Shown here piece after piece: positions 1 to 7,529 of a stretch of 25,927 nucleotides of DNA; the stretch's first letter is position 1; every line of letters starts with the position of its first letter. Source of the stretch: a virus; the IMG/VR virus record IMGVR_UViG_3300032282_005183, positions 1 through 25,927 of that record; one strand, written 5' to 3'. Both the position numbers and the translations under genes were made by a program. Under the pieces are notes generated by a model. It was not told the DNA's origin. It was given only the letters and a program-made list of their open reading frames with translations, and ran no database searches.

Positions 1-515
1 AGAAGATTATTGACCCGATACAAAGTCGTTGTCAATCATTCGCCATAACTCCACCAACTAAAAAGGATGTGGCAGTTCAGGTGACTCGTATATTGGAAGC
101 AGAGAAGATTAAGTTTGATATTAAGAATGTAGCAGACATTATCAATTCATATTACCCAGATATTCGTAGAGTATTAAACACTTGCCAACTACAATCGGCA
201 AAGGGTGAGTTGAAAGTAGACCATAAGATAATGGTTGAATCGGACTTCAAATCAAAGTTAGTAGAACTTCTTAAATCGCAAGATGATAAGAGAAACCTAT
301 TCCTTAAAATCAGACAAGCAGTAGCAGATAATAAATTAAACGATTATTCCGAAATGTACACAATGTTATATGATAAAGTTGATGAATATGCATCCGGAAA
401 TGTGGCAAATACAATTCTAATTATTGCAGATGGACTTTCAAAAGATGCTCTTATTGTTGATAAAGAGATACAATTTATGAGCACAGTTATTCAAATTCTA
501 AACATTATAAAATAA
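1..515 (+). CDS. 44: Sliding clamp loader large subunit, T4 gp44-like (5' end outside window)
   Basis: The C-terminal part of an RFC/gp44-type AAA+ clamp-loader ATPase, the subunit family that opens the sliding clamp on primer-template DNA for the phage polymerase. The open frame runs in from the left edge (first full codon at 3), so the in-frame GTG at 69 is not the start. Bases 24-32 encode Ser-Arg-Cys, the SRC motif of RFC-type subunits that carries the arginine finger, inside the typical IDPIQSRC context. The rest is the helical lid and collar region; the Walker motifs would lie upstream. The gp62-like partner two genes downstream supports the assignment. Family inference comes from motif and context, and I am fairly sure of it. 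It ends 6 bases before the next gene. Confidence 0.85.
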   Translation, partial: KIIDPIQSRCQSFAITPPTKKDVAVQVTRILEAEKIKFDIKNVADIINSYYPDIRRVLNTCQLQSAKGELKVDHKIMVESDFKSKLVELLKSQDDKRNLFLKIRQAVADNKLNDYSEMYTMLYDKVDEYASGNVANTILIIADGLSKDALIVDKEIQFMSTVIQILNIIK

Positions 516-521
516 AACAAA

Positions 522-764
522 ATGGACGGACAACAACCAGGCGGAATGCCACTTAACGTAAAACTATCAGATGCAAGAGATATAAATTGCGAATGTGGTA
601 ATGCAGTATTTATGGAGGGATTCAGATTTAAAAAAGTATCCAGATTAGTAACAGGTGGAGCAAAAGATGCGGTATTACCAATTCAATTATACCTTTGTAC
701 TCAATGTGGAAAAGCATTACAAGAGTTATTACCGGAGGAAATGAAAGATAAACCAACTGAATAA
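522..764 (+). CDS. Small zinc-ribbon protein between the clamp-loader genes
   Basis: An 80-residue protein with two cysteine pairs, C23-x-C25 and C59-x2-C62, spaced as in a single zinc ribbon. The middle (about residues 31-58) is basic and then hydrophobic. I do not recognise a named family, although small zinc-ribbon proteins of this kind occur in T4-like phages of marine and Bacteroidota hosts. It sits exactly between the two clamp-loader subunit genes and leaves one base before the next ATG, so it is presumably co-translated with them. A role in replication or in DNA or clamp binding is inference from position only. The start is the ATG after a short A-rich leader (AAAACAAA). Confidence 0.75.
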   Translation: MDGQQPGGMPLNVKLSDARDINCECGNAVFMEGFRFKKVSRLVTGGAKDAVLPIQLYLCTQCGKALQELLPEEMKDKPTE

Positions 765-765
765 A

Positions 766-1218
766 ATGACTGGTAAAAAACTTTTTGATCATCTAAATAT
801 GATCACATCTGAGCAAGACCCAAACTACTTTGATAAACTTTCGGAAGAAGACCTTAAGAGTTGGTCAAACTTTATGATCAATCGGTTTCTCTCAATGAAG
901 CCAGAGTGGGTTGAGTTAGTAGCAACACTTTTACCACTAACGCAAACGCTTGAACCAAAGCAAATGTACGATCTTTATATAAATGTAATTCCAAAGGGAA
1001 AGTATTATCTGAAATATATTAAGGGTAAAGGTGAAGAAAAATATGAACAATTCCTAATAGAACTCATTAAGAAGAATTATGAATGTTCGGAAAGACAAGC
1101 AAACGATTACGCAGAGGTATTATATGCAAGTAGAGAAGGTAGAGAAAATATACAATACATATGTGAGAGATATGGGCTTACAAAAAAAGAAATAAGTAAA
1201 TTAAAATTGAAAATATAG
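766..1218 (+). CDS. 62: Sliding clamp loader small subunit, T4 gp62-like
   Basis: A 150-residue protein resembling T4 gp62, the non-ATPase subunit that joins four gp44 subunits to make the phage clamp loader. The recognisable block is at about residues 44-88: a PEW helix, a run of leucines, then VIPKGKYYLKY, which matches the VPRGKRYGKWAK region I recall from T4 gp62. After it comes a helical segment (about residues 90-125) aligned with the gp62 middle region. It is shorter than T4 gp62 (about 187 residues), lacking part of both ends. The order gp44, zinc ribbon, gp62 mirrors the T4 order 44-62 with one insertion. The stop codon TAG lies inside the terminator hairpin described separately. Confidence 0.8.
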   Translation: MTGKKLFDHLNMITSEQDPNYFDKLSEEDLKSWSNFMINRFLSMKPEWVELVATLLPLTQTLEPKQMYDLYINVIPKGKYYLKYIKGKGEEKYEQFLIELIKKNYECSERQANDYAEVLYASREGRENIQYICERYGLTKKEISKLKLKI

Positions 1219-1239
1219 TTGGTAAATCCAACTATTTTT
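1216..1239 (+). terminator. Intrinsic terminator after the clamp-loader operon
   Basis: A perfect 7-bp stem: TAGTTGG at 1216-1222 pairs with CCAACTA at 1228-1234 around the 5-base loop TAAAT, and TTTTT (1235-1239) follows at once. The stem begins with the stop codon of the gp62-like gene. This is the textbook layout of a factor-independent terminator. The same bases also form the inverted repeat and -33 box of the next promoter. Confidence 0.75.
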
Positions 1240-1249
1240 GTTATATTTA
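1218..1249 (+). promoter_or_regulatory. Bacteroidota-type promoter P1 with inverted-repeat -33 region
   Basis: The inverted repeat GTTGG-TAAAT-CCAAC (1218-1232) contains the -33 element TTGG. After nine bases comes TATATTTA (1242-1249), a match to the Bacteroidota -7 box TAnnTTT. The gap from the end of TTGG to TATATT is 19 bases, identical in the three other promoters of this type here. Transcription would start around 1253-1256, leaving an A-rich leader of about 10-13 bases before the ATG at 1266. Confidence 0.65.
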
Positions 1250-1265
1250 ATTAAATAAAAAAGTT

Positions 1266-2138
1266 ATGGCTAGAGTATCATTTTCACAATATAGTATGTG
1301 GAGCGGTTGTCCCCAACAATATAAGTTGGCATATATAGACAATCTAAAAACAGGAGGTGGAAGTATTCATACTCTATTCGGATCTGCAATGCATGAAACC
1401 TTACAAGAATACCTTGATAAGTGTTTAAGAATTTCAAAATCACAAGCTGATAAACTAATGGATTTAAGAGAAACGCTTAAATACAAAATGAGGGATATGT
1501 ACCTAAAAGAAGTGGGTGGAGAAATAGGCAATACTGATATATGTACAAAAGAAGAGTTAGTAGAATTCTTACAAGATGGGAATACAATATTGGAGTATTT
1601 TCAGAAATCAAAAAACTTCAATAAGTTCTTTTCATTAAAATATGATGAACTGATAGCAATTGAACTTCCTTTGAATATAAAACTTTCAGATAATGTAAAC
1701 TTCATAGGCTTTATTGATTTGGTAGTTAGAGATAAATCAAATGGAAAATATAGAGTTATTGATTTCAAAACTTCTACAAAGGGTTGGAGTAAATATCAAA
1801 AATCGGATCCAACAAAAAATGCACAAATTCTATTATATAAAAAGTTTTATTCGGAATTTCTAAATGTATCACCTGATATTATTGATGTAGAATTTATTAT
1901 TCTAAAACGGAAGGTTGCAGATAATCCGGATTTTGTTATTCCACGAATATCAAAGCACGTTCCTGCCAATGGAAAGCCATCAATGAATAAGGCCTGGAAT
2001 AGTTTTAAGGAGTTTGTAGACACGGTATTTGATTCTGAGGGAAACTATCGGACTGATATAGCATATCCTAAAAAACCCTCTAAATTATGCCAATGGTGTG
2101 AATTTTTTGAAAAAGGATTATGCGATGGTAAAAAATAA
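1266..2138 (+). CDS. PD-(D/E)XK nuclease, RecB/Cas4-like with probable 4Fe-4S cluster
   Basis: A 290-residue nuclease of the PD-(D/E)XK superfamily (PDDEXK_1, RecB C-terminal/Cas4 type). Visible motifs in order are: GSAMHE (residues 39-44, catalytic His 43), GFID (D151), IDFK (D166-x-K168) and the QxxxY motif Q187-Y191. One N-terminal cysteine (C15) plus three near the C-terminus (C275-x2-C278, C286) is the pattern that binds a 4Fe-4S cluster in AddB and Cas4. Members act as DNA exonucleases or flap nucleases in recombination and replication-linked repair. Placement right after the clamp-loader genes fits such a role, but the exact activity is inferred. It has its own promoter (P1), and the start is preceded by AAAAAGTT, a context seen at several genes here. 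Confidence 0.85.
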   Translation: MARVSFSQYSMWSGCPQQYKLAYIDNLKTGGGSIHTLFGSAMHETLQEYLDKCLRISKSQADKLMDLRETLKYKMRDMYLKEVGGEIGNTDICTKEELVEFLQDGNTILEYFQKSKNFNKFFSLKYDELIAIELPLNIKLSDNVNFIGFIDLVVRDKSNGKYRVIDFKTSTKGWSKYQKSDPTKNAQILLYKKFYSEFLNVSPDIIDVEFIILKRKVADNPDFVIPRISKHVPANGKPSMNKAWNSFKEFVDTVFDSEGNYRTDIAYPKKPSKLCQWCEFFEKGLCDGKK

Positions 2139-2165
2139 AAATAAACAATAATTATATTAAAAGTT

Positions 2166-3545
2166 ATGGCAAAAAAGAAAATTCTGCTACTTTCAGATGA
2201 CCTCAGAATGGCGAGCGGTATCGCTAATGTTTCAAAACAATTTGTATTAGGAACGGTTGATAAATATGATTGGGTACAATTAGGTGCAGCAATCCAACAT
2301 CCAGACCAAGGAAAAATATTTGACCTTTCAGATGAGGTTAAGAAAACAACAGGAGTGCAAGATGCAAATGTAAAACTATATCCTTACAACGGTTATGGTG
2401 ATGCCGATGTTATTCGTCAACTTCTAATGATTGAAAGACCCGATGCAATTCTACACTTTACTGATCCACGTTATTGGATTTGGTTATATGATATGGAGCA
2501 TGAGATTCGTCAATCAGTTCCTCTATTATTCTATCACATTTGGGATGACCTTCCGGATCCAAAATACAATCGTGATTATTATGAAAGTTGTGATTGGATT
2601 GGTTGTATATCAAAACAAACATACGGAATTACTCGTCGTGTTTGGGGATGGGATAAAGAAAAGCATTGGAATAAATCAAAAGATTGGCAAGTAAGTTATG
2701 TACCACATGGTATCAATTCAAAACTTTACAAACCATTGGATTCAGTTCCTGAAGATTTTAAGAAATCAATATTTGAAAATAAAGAATATGAATTCGTTTT
2801 ATATTGGAATAACCGAAATATCAGACGTAAACAACCAGTAGACCTTCTTCTTGCATTTGAAGAATTTGTAAAAGGACTTCCTGAAGAAAAACGTGATAAA
2901 GTATGTTTACTAATGCATACTTCACCAATAGATGAAAACGGAACGGATTTACCAACAACTATTGAACATTGTTGCCCTAATTCAAAAGTTATATTCACAC
3001 CAGCAAAGTATGGTGAAGAAGGGCTTAACTTCCTTTATAATATGGCAGATGTAACAATTAACATAGCATCTAATGAAGGATTCGGATTAGCAACCGCAGA
3101 AAGTATTATGGCAGGTACACCAATTATTGTAAATGTTACCGGTGGATTGCAAGACCAATGTGGATTTGAAATGAATGGTAAATATCTTACAGCAGAAGAT
3201 TATGTAAAGATTGGATCACTACATGATAAAAGAAAGTATGAAGGAACTAAATATGGTGAATGGGCAAAGGTTCTATGGCCAGTTCGTTCAACTGCTGGAT
3301 CGGTTCCAACTCCATATATCTTTGATGATAAAGTAGATTATGCGGATGTAGCACCACTCATTCGTGAATGGTATGATGCCGGTAAAGAAAAACGTGAAGC
3401 AGCCGGATTGAAAGGACGTGAATGGATGATAGGAGAAGGCGGATTATCACTTGAAAATATGTGTAAAACAATGAGTGATGGAATTGAAGGCGCCTTAGAA
3501 AATTGGAAACCACGTACAAAGTATCAATTATTTGAAGTTAAATAA
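2166..3545 (+). CDS. GT-B glycosyltransferase, family 4-like
   Basis: A 459-residue GT-B fold glycosyltransferase related to family 4 (group 1). The N-terminal Rossmann domain opens with KKILLLSDD and a glycine-containing loop. The C-terminal nucleotide-sugar domain carries NEGFGLATAESIMAGTP at about residues 303-319, the E-x7-E region that contacts the sugar nucleotide in GT4 enzymes. Donor and acceptor cannot be read from the sequence. It is the first gene of the glycan island and is followed 17 bases later by a second GT-B gene, so the two may act in sequence. The start has the AAAAGTT leader. It has no signal peptide or membrane segment, so it should be a cytoplasmic enzyme. Confidence 0.85.
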   Translation: MAKKKILLLSDDLRMASGIANVSKQFVLGTVDKYDWVQLGAAIQHPDQGKIFDLSDEVKKTTGVQDANVKLYPYNGYGDADVIRQLLMIERPDAILHFTDPRYWIWLYDMEHEIRQSVPLLFYHIWDDLPDPKYNRDYYESCDWIGCISKQTYGITRRVWGWDKEKHWNKSKDWQVSYVPHGINSKLYKPLDSVPEDFKKSIFENKEYEFVLYWNNRNIRRKQPVDLLLAFEEFVKGLPEEKRDKVCLLMHTSPIDENGTDLPTTIEHCCPNSKVIFTPAKYGEEGLNFLYNMADVTINIASNEGFGLATAESIMAGTPIIVNVTGGLQDQCGFEMNGKYLTAEDYVKIGSLHDKRKYEGTKYGEWAKVLWPVRSTAGSVPTPYIFDDKVDYADVAPLIREWYDAGKEKREAAGLKGREWMIGEGGLSLENMCKTMSDGIEGALENWKPRTKYQLFEVK

Positions 3546-3562
3546 AATTATAAAAAGTTATT

Positions 3563-4864
3563 ATGAATAGCAATAAACCAACATTAGTATTCCAAGCACC
3601 AGTAGCAACACGTAGTGGATATGGTGATCATGCGAGAGACCTATTATACTCTCTATATAAATTGGACAAGTTCAATATCAAAATTATCAGTACAAGATGG
3701 GGAGTAACACCAATGGATGCATTGGACTATAATAATTCATTTCATAAATGGATTGTAGATAATATAGTAAATCAATTAACAGAACAGCCTGATATATTTG
3801 TACAGGTAACAGTTCCAAATGAGTTTCAACCAATCGGATATTACAATATAGGAATCACAGCAGGTATAGAAACTACCGTATGTGCAATTGATTGGATTCA
3901 TGGTTGTAACAAAATGGATTTGATAATTACTCCATCTGAATTTTCTAAAAACACTTTAGTTGGAACTCAATATAATGAGGCAGATAAGAGAACCAATCAA
4001 ATCGTTGCACAGCATAGAATAACCAAACCAGTAGAAGTTCTTTTTGAAGGATTTGATGAAGATGTATTTGGAACCGATGCAGTAAAAACTATTGATTGTT
4101 TGGATGGCGTAAAGGAAGAGTTTGCTTTCCTATTTGTAGGACACTGGCTACGTGGTGATATAGGAGAAGACCGTAAGAATGTTGGAATGATGATTAAGAC
4201 ATTTGCTATGGCTTTTAAAAATGAAAAAGTAAAACCAGCACTTGTTCTAAAAACATCATCGGCAGCATTTAGCGTTAGAGATAGGGAATATATTTTTAAA
4301 AAAATTAAGCAAGCATTGGGTGAAGATTATGGTAAGGTTCCTGTTTATTTATTACATGGAGATTTATCCATGTATGAAATGAATGGACTTTATGAACATC
4401 CTAAAGTAAAAGCAATGTTGAATTTTACAAAGGGTGAAGGATTTGGTAGACCTCTTCTTGAATTTAGTTTGACAGGAAAGCCGATTATAGTAAGTGGCTG
4501 GAGTGGGCATTTAGATTTCTTAAAAGAGGGCGCTATTCTACTTGAAGGAGAATTAAAAGCCGTACACGATTCGGCAGCAGACCAGTTTCTATTAAAAGAA
4601 GGACAATGGTTTAATGTTAGTGTTACAAAAGCATTACAGATAATTAAAGATGTTTATGCAAATTATGATAAGTATAAACCCAATGCACAAAAATTGGCAG
4701 CATATAATAAACAAAATTTCAGTCTTTCAAAAATGACTGAATCTTTTGATAAATTAATGCAGAACTATTCTATTTATAATAAAGTTCAACCAAAATTTAA
4801 AAAAATAGAACTTCCAAAACTTAAAAAAATAGAACTTCCAAAATTAAATAAAGTAAATGAGTAA
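3563..4864 (+). CDS. GT-B glycosyltransferase with repeated basic C-terminal tail
   Basis: A 433-residue GT-B type glycosyltransferase. The N-terminal domain has the phage-GT pattern PVATRSGYGDHARDLL (about residues 13-28), and the C-terminal domain has KGEGFGRPLLEFSLTGKP (about residues 290-307), the family-4-like sugar-nucleotide region with its glutamate. The C-terminus is unusual: KKIELPKL occurs twice in tandem, then LNKVNE, giving a basic tail outside the fold that is encoded by a 24-bp DNA duplication. Its last 8 bases overlap the next gene. Substrate is unknown. The leader reads AAAAAGTTATT before ATG, a variant of the AAGTT start context. Confidence 0.8.
   Translation: MNSNKPTLVFQAPVATRSGYGDHARDLLYSLYKLDKFNIKIISTRWGVTPMDALDYNNSFHKWIVDNIVNQLTEQPDIFVQVTVPNEFQPIGYYNIGITAGIETTVCAIDWIHGCNKMDLIITPSEFSKNTLVGTQYNEADKRTNQIVAQHRITKPVEVLFEGFDEDVFGTDAVKTIDCLDGVKEEFAFLFVGHWLRGDIGEDRKNVGMMIKTFAMAFKNEKVKPALVLKTSSAAFSVRDREYIFKKIKQALGEDYGKVPVYLLHGDLSMYEMNGLYEHPKVKAMLNFTKGEGFGRPLLEFSLTGKPIIVSGWSGHLDFLKEGAILLEGELKAVHDSAADQFLLKEGQWFNVSVTKALQIIKDVYANYDKYKPNAQKLAAYNKQNFSLSKMTESFDKLMQNYSIYNKVQPKFKKIELPKLKKIELPKLNKVNE
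4796..4843 (+). repeat. Two tandem 24-bp units in the glycosyltransferase tail
   Basis: Units 4796-4819 and 4820-4843 differ only in the first base (T or C). Each encodes eight residues, FKKIELPK and LKKIELPK. The repeat is in frame, so copy number can change without breaking the gene. Confidence 0.85.
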
Positions 4865-5327
4865 TTTTAATCCTATATATTCAAAATATATTGATGATAA
4901 AAATCTAGTACAACCAGAAAAAATGGTTCGTGGTAAATTTTATTTAATAAAAGAATATGCTAGAGCCGATGGGAGTACGGATAAATACTCAGAAACTACA
5001 GCTCCAATTATATTTGTGTTGTATACTTCTAAAGCAAAGGATATAATTCATGCTGTTAAAATTTCAAACATAAACCCAAATAATGTGAGAAAATTTTTTG
5101 GTAAATTTGTAAATGAAAAAACCGAAAAAATACAAATGAGAGGTAATGCAAAAGATATTTACAAAAAAGTTATTAGTAAAGTACCAACGGTTTCAGATGA
5201 ATCCTATAGAACTTACAATATAAGTGGTATTAAAAAAGTTGTTGAATTGACTATGGATGTAAACGAATTAACACCTAAATCAGTAACTGTACATGGAATA
5301 GATACAAAATCGCAAAAAAGAAATTAA
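4857..5327 (+). CDS. Hypothetical phage protein, 156 residues
   Basis: I do not recognise a family. The protein is 156 residues, basic, and predicted mainly beta in its first half (KMVRGKFYLIKEYA, then APIIFVLYTS), followed by a lysine-rich helical middle and a C-terminal segment rich in Ser/Thr and Val. There is no signal peptide or membrane helix. It overlaps the 3' end of the glycosyltransferase gene by 8 bases (ATG inside AATGAGTAA), so translation is probably coupled. With the following 44-codon gene it forms a short stretch of ordinary phage genes inside the glycan island. A structural or DNA-associated role is possible but not shown. Confidence 0.75.
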   Translation: MSNFNPIYSKYIDDKNLVQPEKMVRGKFYLIKEYARADGSTDKYSETTAPIIFVLYTSKAKDIIHAVKISNINPNNVRKFFGKFVNEKTEKIQMRGNAKDIYKKVISKVPTVSDESYRTYNISGIKKVVELTMDVNELTPKSVTVHGIDTKSQKRN

Positions 5328-5333
5328 TAAGGT

Positions 5334-5468
5334 ATGACACCAGCTGAATTTGTTATATGGTTACGTGGATTTGTACAAGGAGTCCATCACTACAATATCA
5401 CACCCGCACAATGGGATTATTTAAAAGAAATACTTGAGCAAGTAAAACCAGAAAAATATATAAAATAA
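5334..5468 (+). CDS. Small conserved phage protein, 44 residues
   Basis: A complete 44-codon frame from ATG 5334 to TAA 5466-5468. It begins MTPAEFVIWLRGFVQG and continues with TPAQWDYLKEILEQV. The pattern F-x2-WL-x-G, then T-x2-QW, then an amphipathic helix recurs as a tiny uncharacterised protein in many phages, often annotated only as hypothetical. It starts six bases after the previous stop and ends three bases before the next start, so it fills what would otherwise look like a gap. Function is unknown; the helix suggests a protein-binding peptide. Confidence 0.75.
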   Translation: MTPAEFVIWLRGFVQGVHHYNITPAQWDYLKEILEQVKPEKYIK

Positions 5469-5471
5469 GTT

Positions 5472-6098
5472 ATGAAATTAAGTTACGCAGTTACTGTCTG
5501 TAATGAGTTTGAAGAAACCATACGATTACTTACACACCTATTAAATTACAAAGAAGAAAATTCAGAAATAGTTGTTCTATTAGATACACCAAAGGCACAA
5601 CCCGAATTGGTAGAATACCTTGAATTGCAAGCTAACGCAGATAAAATTACGTTAATAGAATCAGAGTTTAATAATGATTTTGCTCAATGGAAAAACTTTT
5701 TAAATTCACAATGTAAAGGTGAATGGATATTTCAAATAGATGCGGATGAAATGTTAGATTCAAACCTTATAGTATCAATAGAAACAATAGTTACTGATAA
5801 TGATGATAAGGATTTAATTTTGATTCCCAGAATAAATGTAGTAAATGGATTAACAGAAGAACACAAACAAAAGTGGAATTGGAATGTTAATGAACAAGGT
5901 TGGATAAATTTTCCTGATTATCAAACTCGATTATACAAAAACTCTCCTGAAAAAATAGGTTGGAGTGGTAAAGTTCATGAAAGAATCACAGGGTTCGAAG
6001 CATATACAACATTTCCAGTAGATGAAATATATTGCTTAAAGCACGTTAAAGATATAAAAAGGCAAGAAAACCAAAATAATTATTATAACACAATTTAA
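5472..6098 (+). CDS. GT2-type glycosyltransferase
   Basis: A 208-residue GT-A glycosyltransferase of family 2, close to the short SunS-like or lipooligosaccharide type. The N-terminus AVTVCNEFEE is the usual first strand and loop. The metal-binding DxD motif is D90-A-D92 in QIDADEML, and the C-terminal half contains WSGKVHERI and a late His (KHVKD), typical of this group. The protein is short compared with most GT2 enzymes (250-350 residues) but appears complete. The sugar is unknown. It starts with AAGTTATG three bases after the small gene before it and is followed 8 bases later by the epimerase gene. Confidence 0.85.
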   Translation: MKLSYAVTVCNEFEETIRLLTHLLNYKEENSEIVVLLDTPKAQPELVEYLELQANADKITLIESEFNNDFAQWKNFLNSQCKGEWIFQIDADEMLDSNLIVSIETIVTDNDDKDLILIPRINVVNGLTEEHKQKWNWNVNEQGWINFPDYQTRLYKNSPEKIGWSGKVHERITGFEAYTTFPVDEIYCLKHVKDIKRQENQNNYYNTI

Positions 6099-6106
6099 TT
6101 TATATA

Positions 6107-7141
6107 ATGAAAACAGCACTAGTATTAGGAGCAGGCGGATTCATAGGTTCGCACCTCGTTAAAAGATTAAAAGAAGAAGGTTATTGGGTTCGTGGAGTTG
6201 ATTTGAAATTACCGGAATATTTGGCATCAAAAGCCGATGAATTTGTTATCGGAGATTTAAGAGACCCTAAAGTTGTTAGTAGAACGATGTTCGCACCACA
6301 ACAAAGTAATATGAATGGTGATGATAACTCCTTTGATGAAGTATATCAATTAGCAGCAGATATGGGTGGTGCAGGATATATTTTTACAGGAAATAATGAT
6401 GCAAATGTAATGCACAATTCGGCACTGATTAATCTCAATGTAGCACATGAAGCAGTTCAAAAAGGAATTAAAAGAATATTCTATTCATCATCAGCATGTA
6501 TGTACCCAGAACATAATCAGTTAGACCCAAATAATCCAAACTGCGAAGAGAGTTCAGCATATCCTGCAAACCCTGATAGTGAGTATGGTTGGGAAAAACT
6601 ATTTAGTGAAAGATTGTATTTGGCATTTCAAAGAAACTACAACTTAAAAGTTCGTATAGCCCGCTTCCATAACATATTTGGACCTTATGGTACATGGCAA
6701 GGTGGTAAAGAAAAAGCACCGGCGGCAATGTGTAGAAAAGCTGCAGAAACGCCCAATGGTGGTGAGATTGAAGTATGGGGAGATGGACAACAAACTCGTT
6801 CATTTCTTTACATAGATGAATGCGTTGAAGCTATGCTACGTTTTATGAGGCAAGAAGAATTTGCAGGCCCGGTTAATATAGGCAGTGAGGAAATGGTTAC
6901 AATCAACCAACTTGCAGAGATGGCAATTAATTCCTCGGAAAAATCAATATCAATCAAAAATATAGATGGACAAGAGTTTATTGATAAGTACTTCTTTAAG
7001 TGTCCTGTTGGTGTTAGAGGAAGAAACTCTGATAATCGGCTTTACAAAGAAAAAATGAATTGGGAACCATCGCAACCACTTAAAGAAGGTGTTTCTAAAA
7101 CTTTTGAATGGATTGAAAAGCAAGTTAGACAAAATGCGTAG
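6107..7141 (+). CDS. GDP-mannose 3,5-epimerase-like SDR
   Basis: A 344-residue extended short-chain dehydrogenase strikingly similar to plant GDP-mannose 3,5-epimerase (GME), which makes GDP-L-galactose and GDP-L-gulose. The NAD-binding GAGGFIG is at residues 8-14. The GME signature ADMGGAG is at 84-90, SSACMYPE carries the catalytic Cys (C131), EYGWEK gives the Y160/K164 pair, and GGKEKAPAAMCRK contains the second acid/base Lys (K203). RFHNIFGPYGTW and PVGVRGRNSDN are also GME-type. All catalytic residues known for the Arabidopsis enzyme are therefore present. Bacterial relatives may act on other GDP-sugars, including GDP-heptoses, so the exact substrate is open. It overlaps the next gene by 8 bases. 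Confidence 0.85.
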   Translation: MKTALVLGAGGFIGSHLVKRLKEEGYWVRGVDLKLPEYLASKADEFVIGDLRDPKVVSRTMFAPQQSNMNGDDNSFDEVYQLAADMGGAGYIFTGNNDANVMHNSALINLNVAHEAVQKGIKRIFYSSSACMYPEHNQLDPNNPNCEESSAYPANPDSEYGWEKLFSERLYLAFQRNYNLKVRIARFHNIFGPYGTWQGGKEKAPAAMCRKAAETPNGGEIEVWGDGQQTRSFLYIDECVEAMLRFMRQEEFAGPVNIGSEEMVTINQLAEMAINSSEKSISIKNIDGQEFIDKYFFKCPVGVRGRNSDNRLYKEKMNWEPSQPLKEGVSKTFEWIEKQVRQNA

Positions 7142-7529
7142 AGTTTGGGTTAATGGCACATTTGATGTGTTGCATATTGGACATATTAAGCTATTAGAAT
7201 ACGCAGCATCATTAGGGCAATTAAGAGTTGGCATTGATACAGATGAACGTGTTAAGGAGCTTAAAGGGCAGGATAGACCATTTAATAATACCGAAGATAG
7301 AGTGGTAATGTTAATGGCACTGAAATCAGTTAATGATGTAAAAACATTCAGTAGTAGACAAGAAATGTTTGAATTAATAAAAGATTGGAGTCCAGATTAT
7401 ATGATAGTGGGTAGCGATTATAAAGATAAAGAGATTATAGGATCAGAGTATGTAAAGCAAGTAATTTATTTTGAAAGATTAAAAGATAAATCAACAACTA
7501 ATATATTAAATTATGGAAAAAGAAAATAA
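7134..7529 (+). CDS. hldC: Heptose-1-phosphate adenylyltransferase (HldE C-terminal domain type)
   Basis: A 131-residue nucleotidyltransferase equal to the C-terminal half of HldE/RfaE, which joins D-glycero-beta-D-manno-heptose 1-phosphate to ATP. The active-site HxGH is H14-I-G-H17 in NGTFDVLHIGH, followed by DRPFNNTEDRVVMLMAL (residues 47-63) and the C-terminal STTNI (120-124), the counterpart of the STT motif in HldE. An upstream in-frame ATG at 7089 lies deep in the epimerase gene and would add 15 unrelated residues. The ATG at 7134 fits the family and overlaps the epimerase stop. Glycerol-3-phosphate or other cytidylyltransferases are alternatives, but the kinase gene two positions on favours heptose. 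Confidence 0.8.
   Translation: MRRVWVNGTFDVLHIGHIKLLEYAASLGQLRVGIDTDERVKELKGQDRPFNNTEDRVVMLMALKSVNDVKTFSSRQEMFELIKDWSPDYMIVGSDYKDKEIIGSEYVKQVIYFERLKDKSTTNILNYGKRK

Noticed and set aside
69-515. GTG at 69 as the start of the first gene
   Set aside because: The frame is open to the left edge and encodes the conserved clamp-loader SRC region upstream of the GTG, so the gene begins outside the window.
2431-2998. Alternative frames of 87 (plus) and 90 (minus) codons inside the first glycosyltransferase gene
   Set aside because: They lie wholly within a gene with clear GT4 motifs and show no recognisable protein features.
7089-7133. ATG 7089 as start of the adenylyltransferase
   Set aside because: It would overlap the epimerase by 53 bases and add 15 residues that have no counterpart in the family; ATG 7134 starts right before the conserved WVNGTFD strand.
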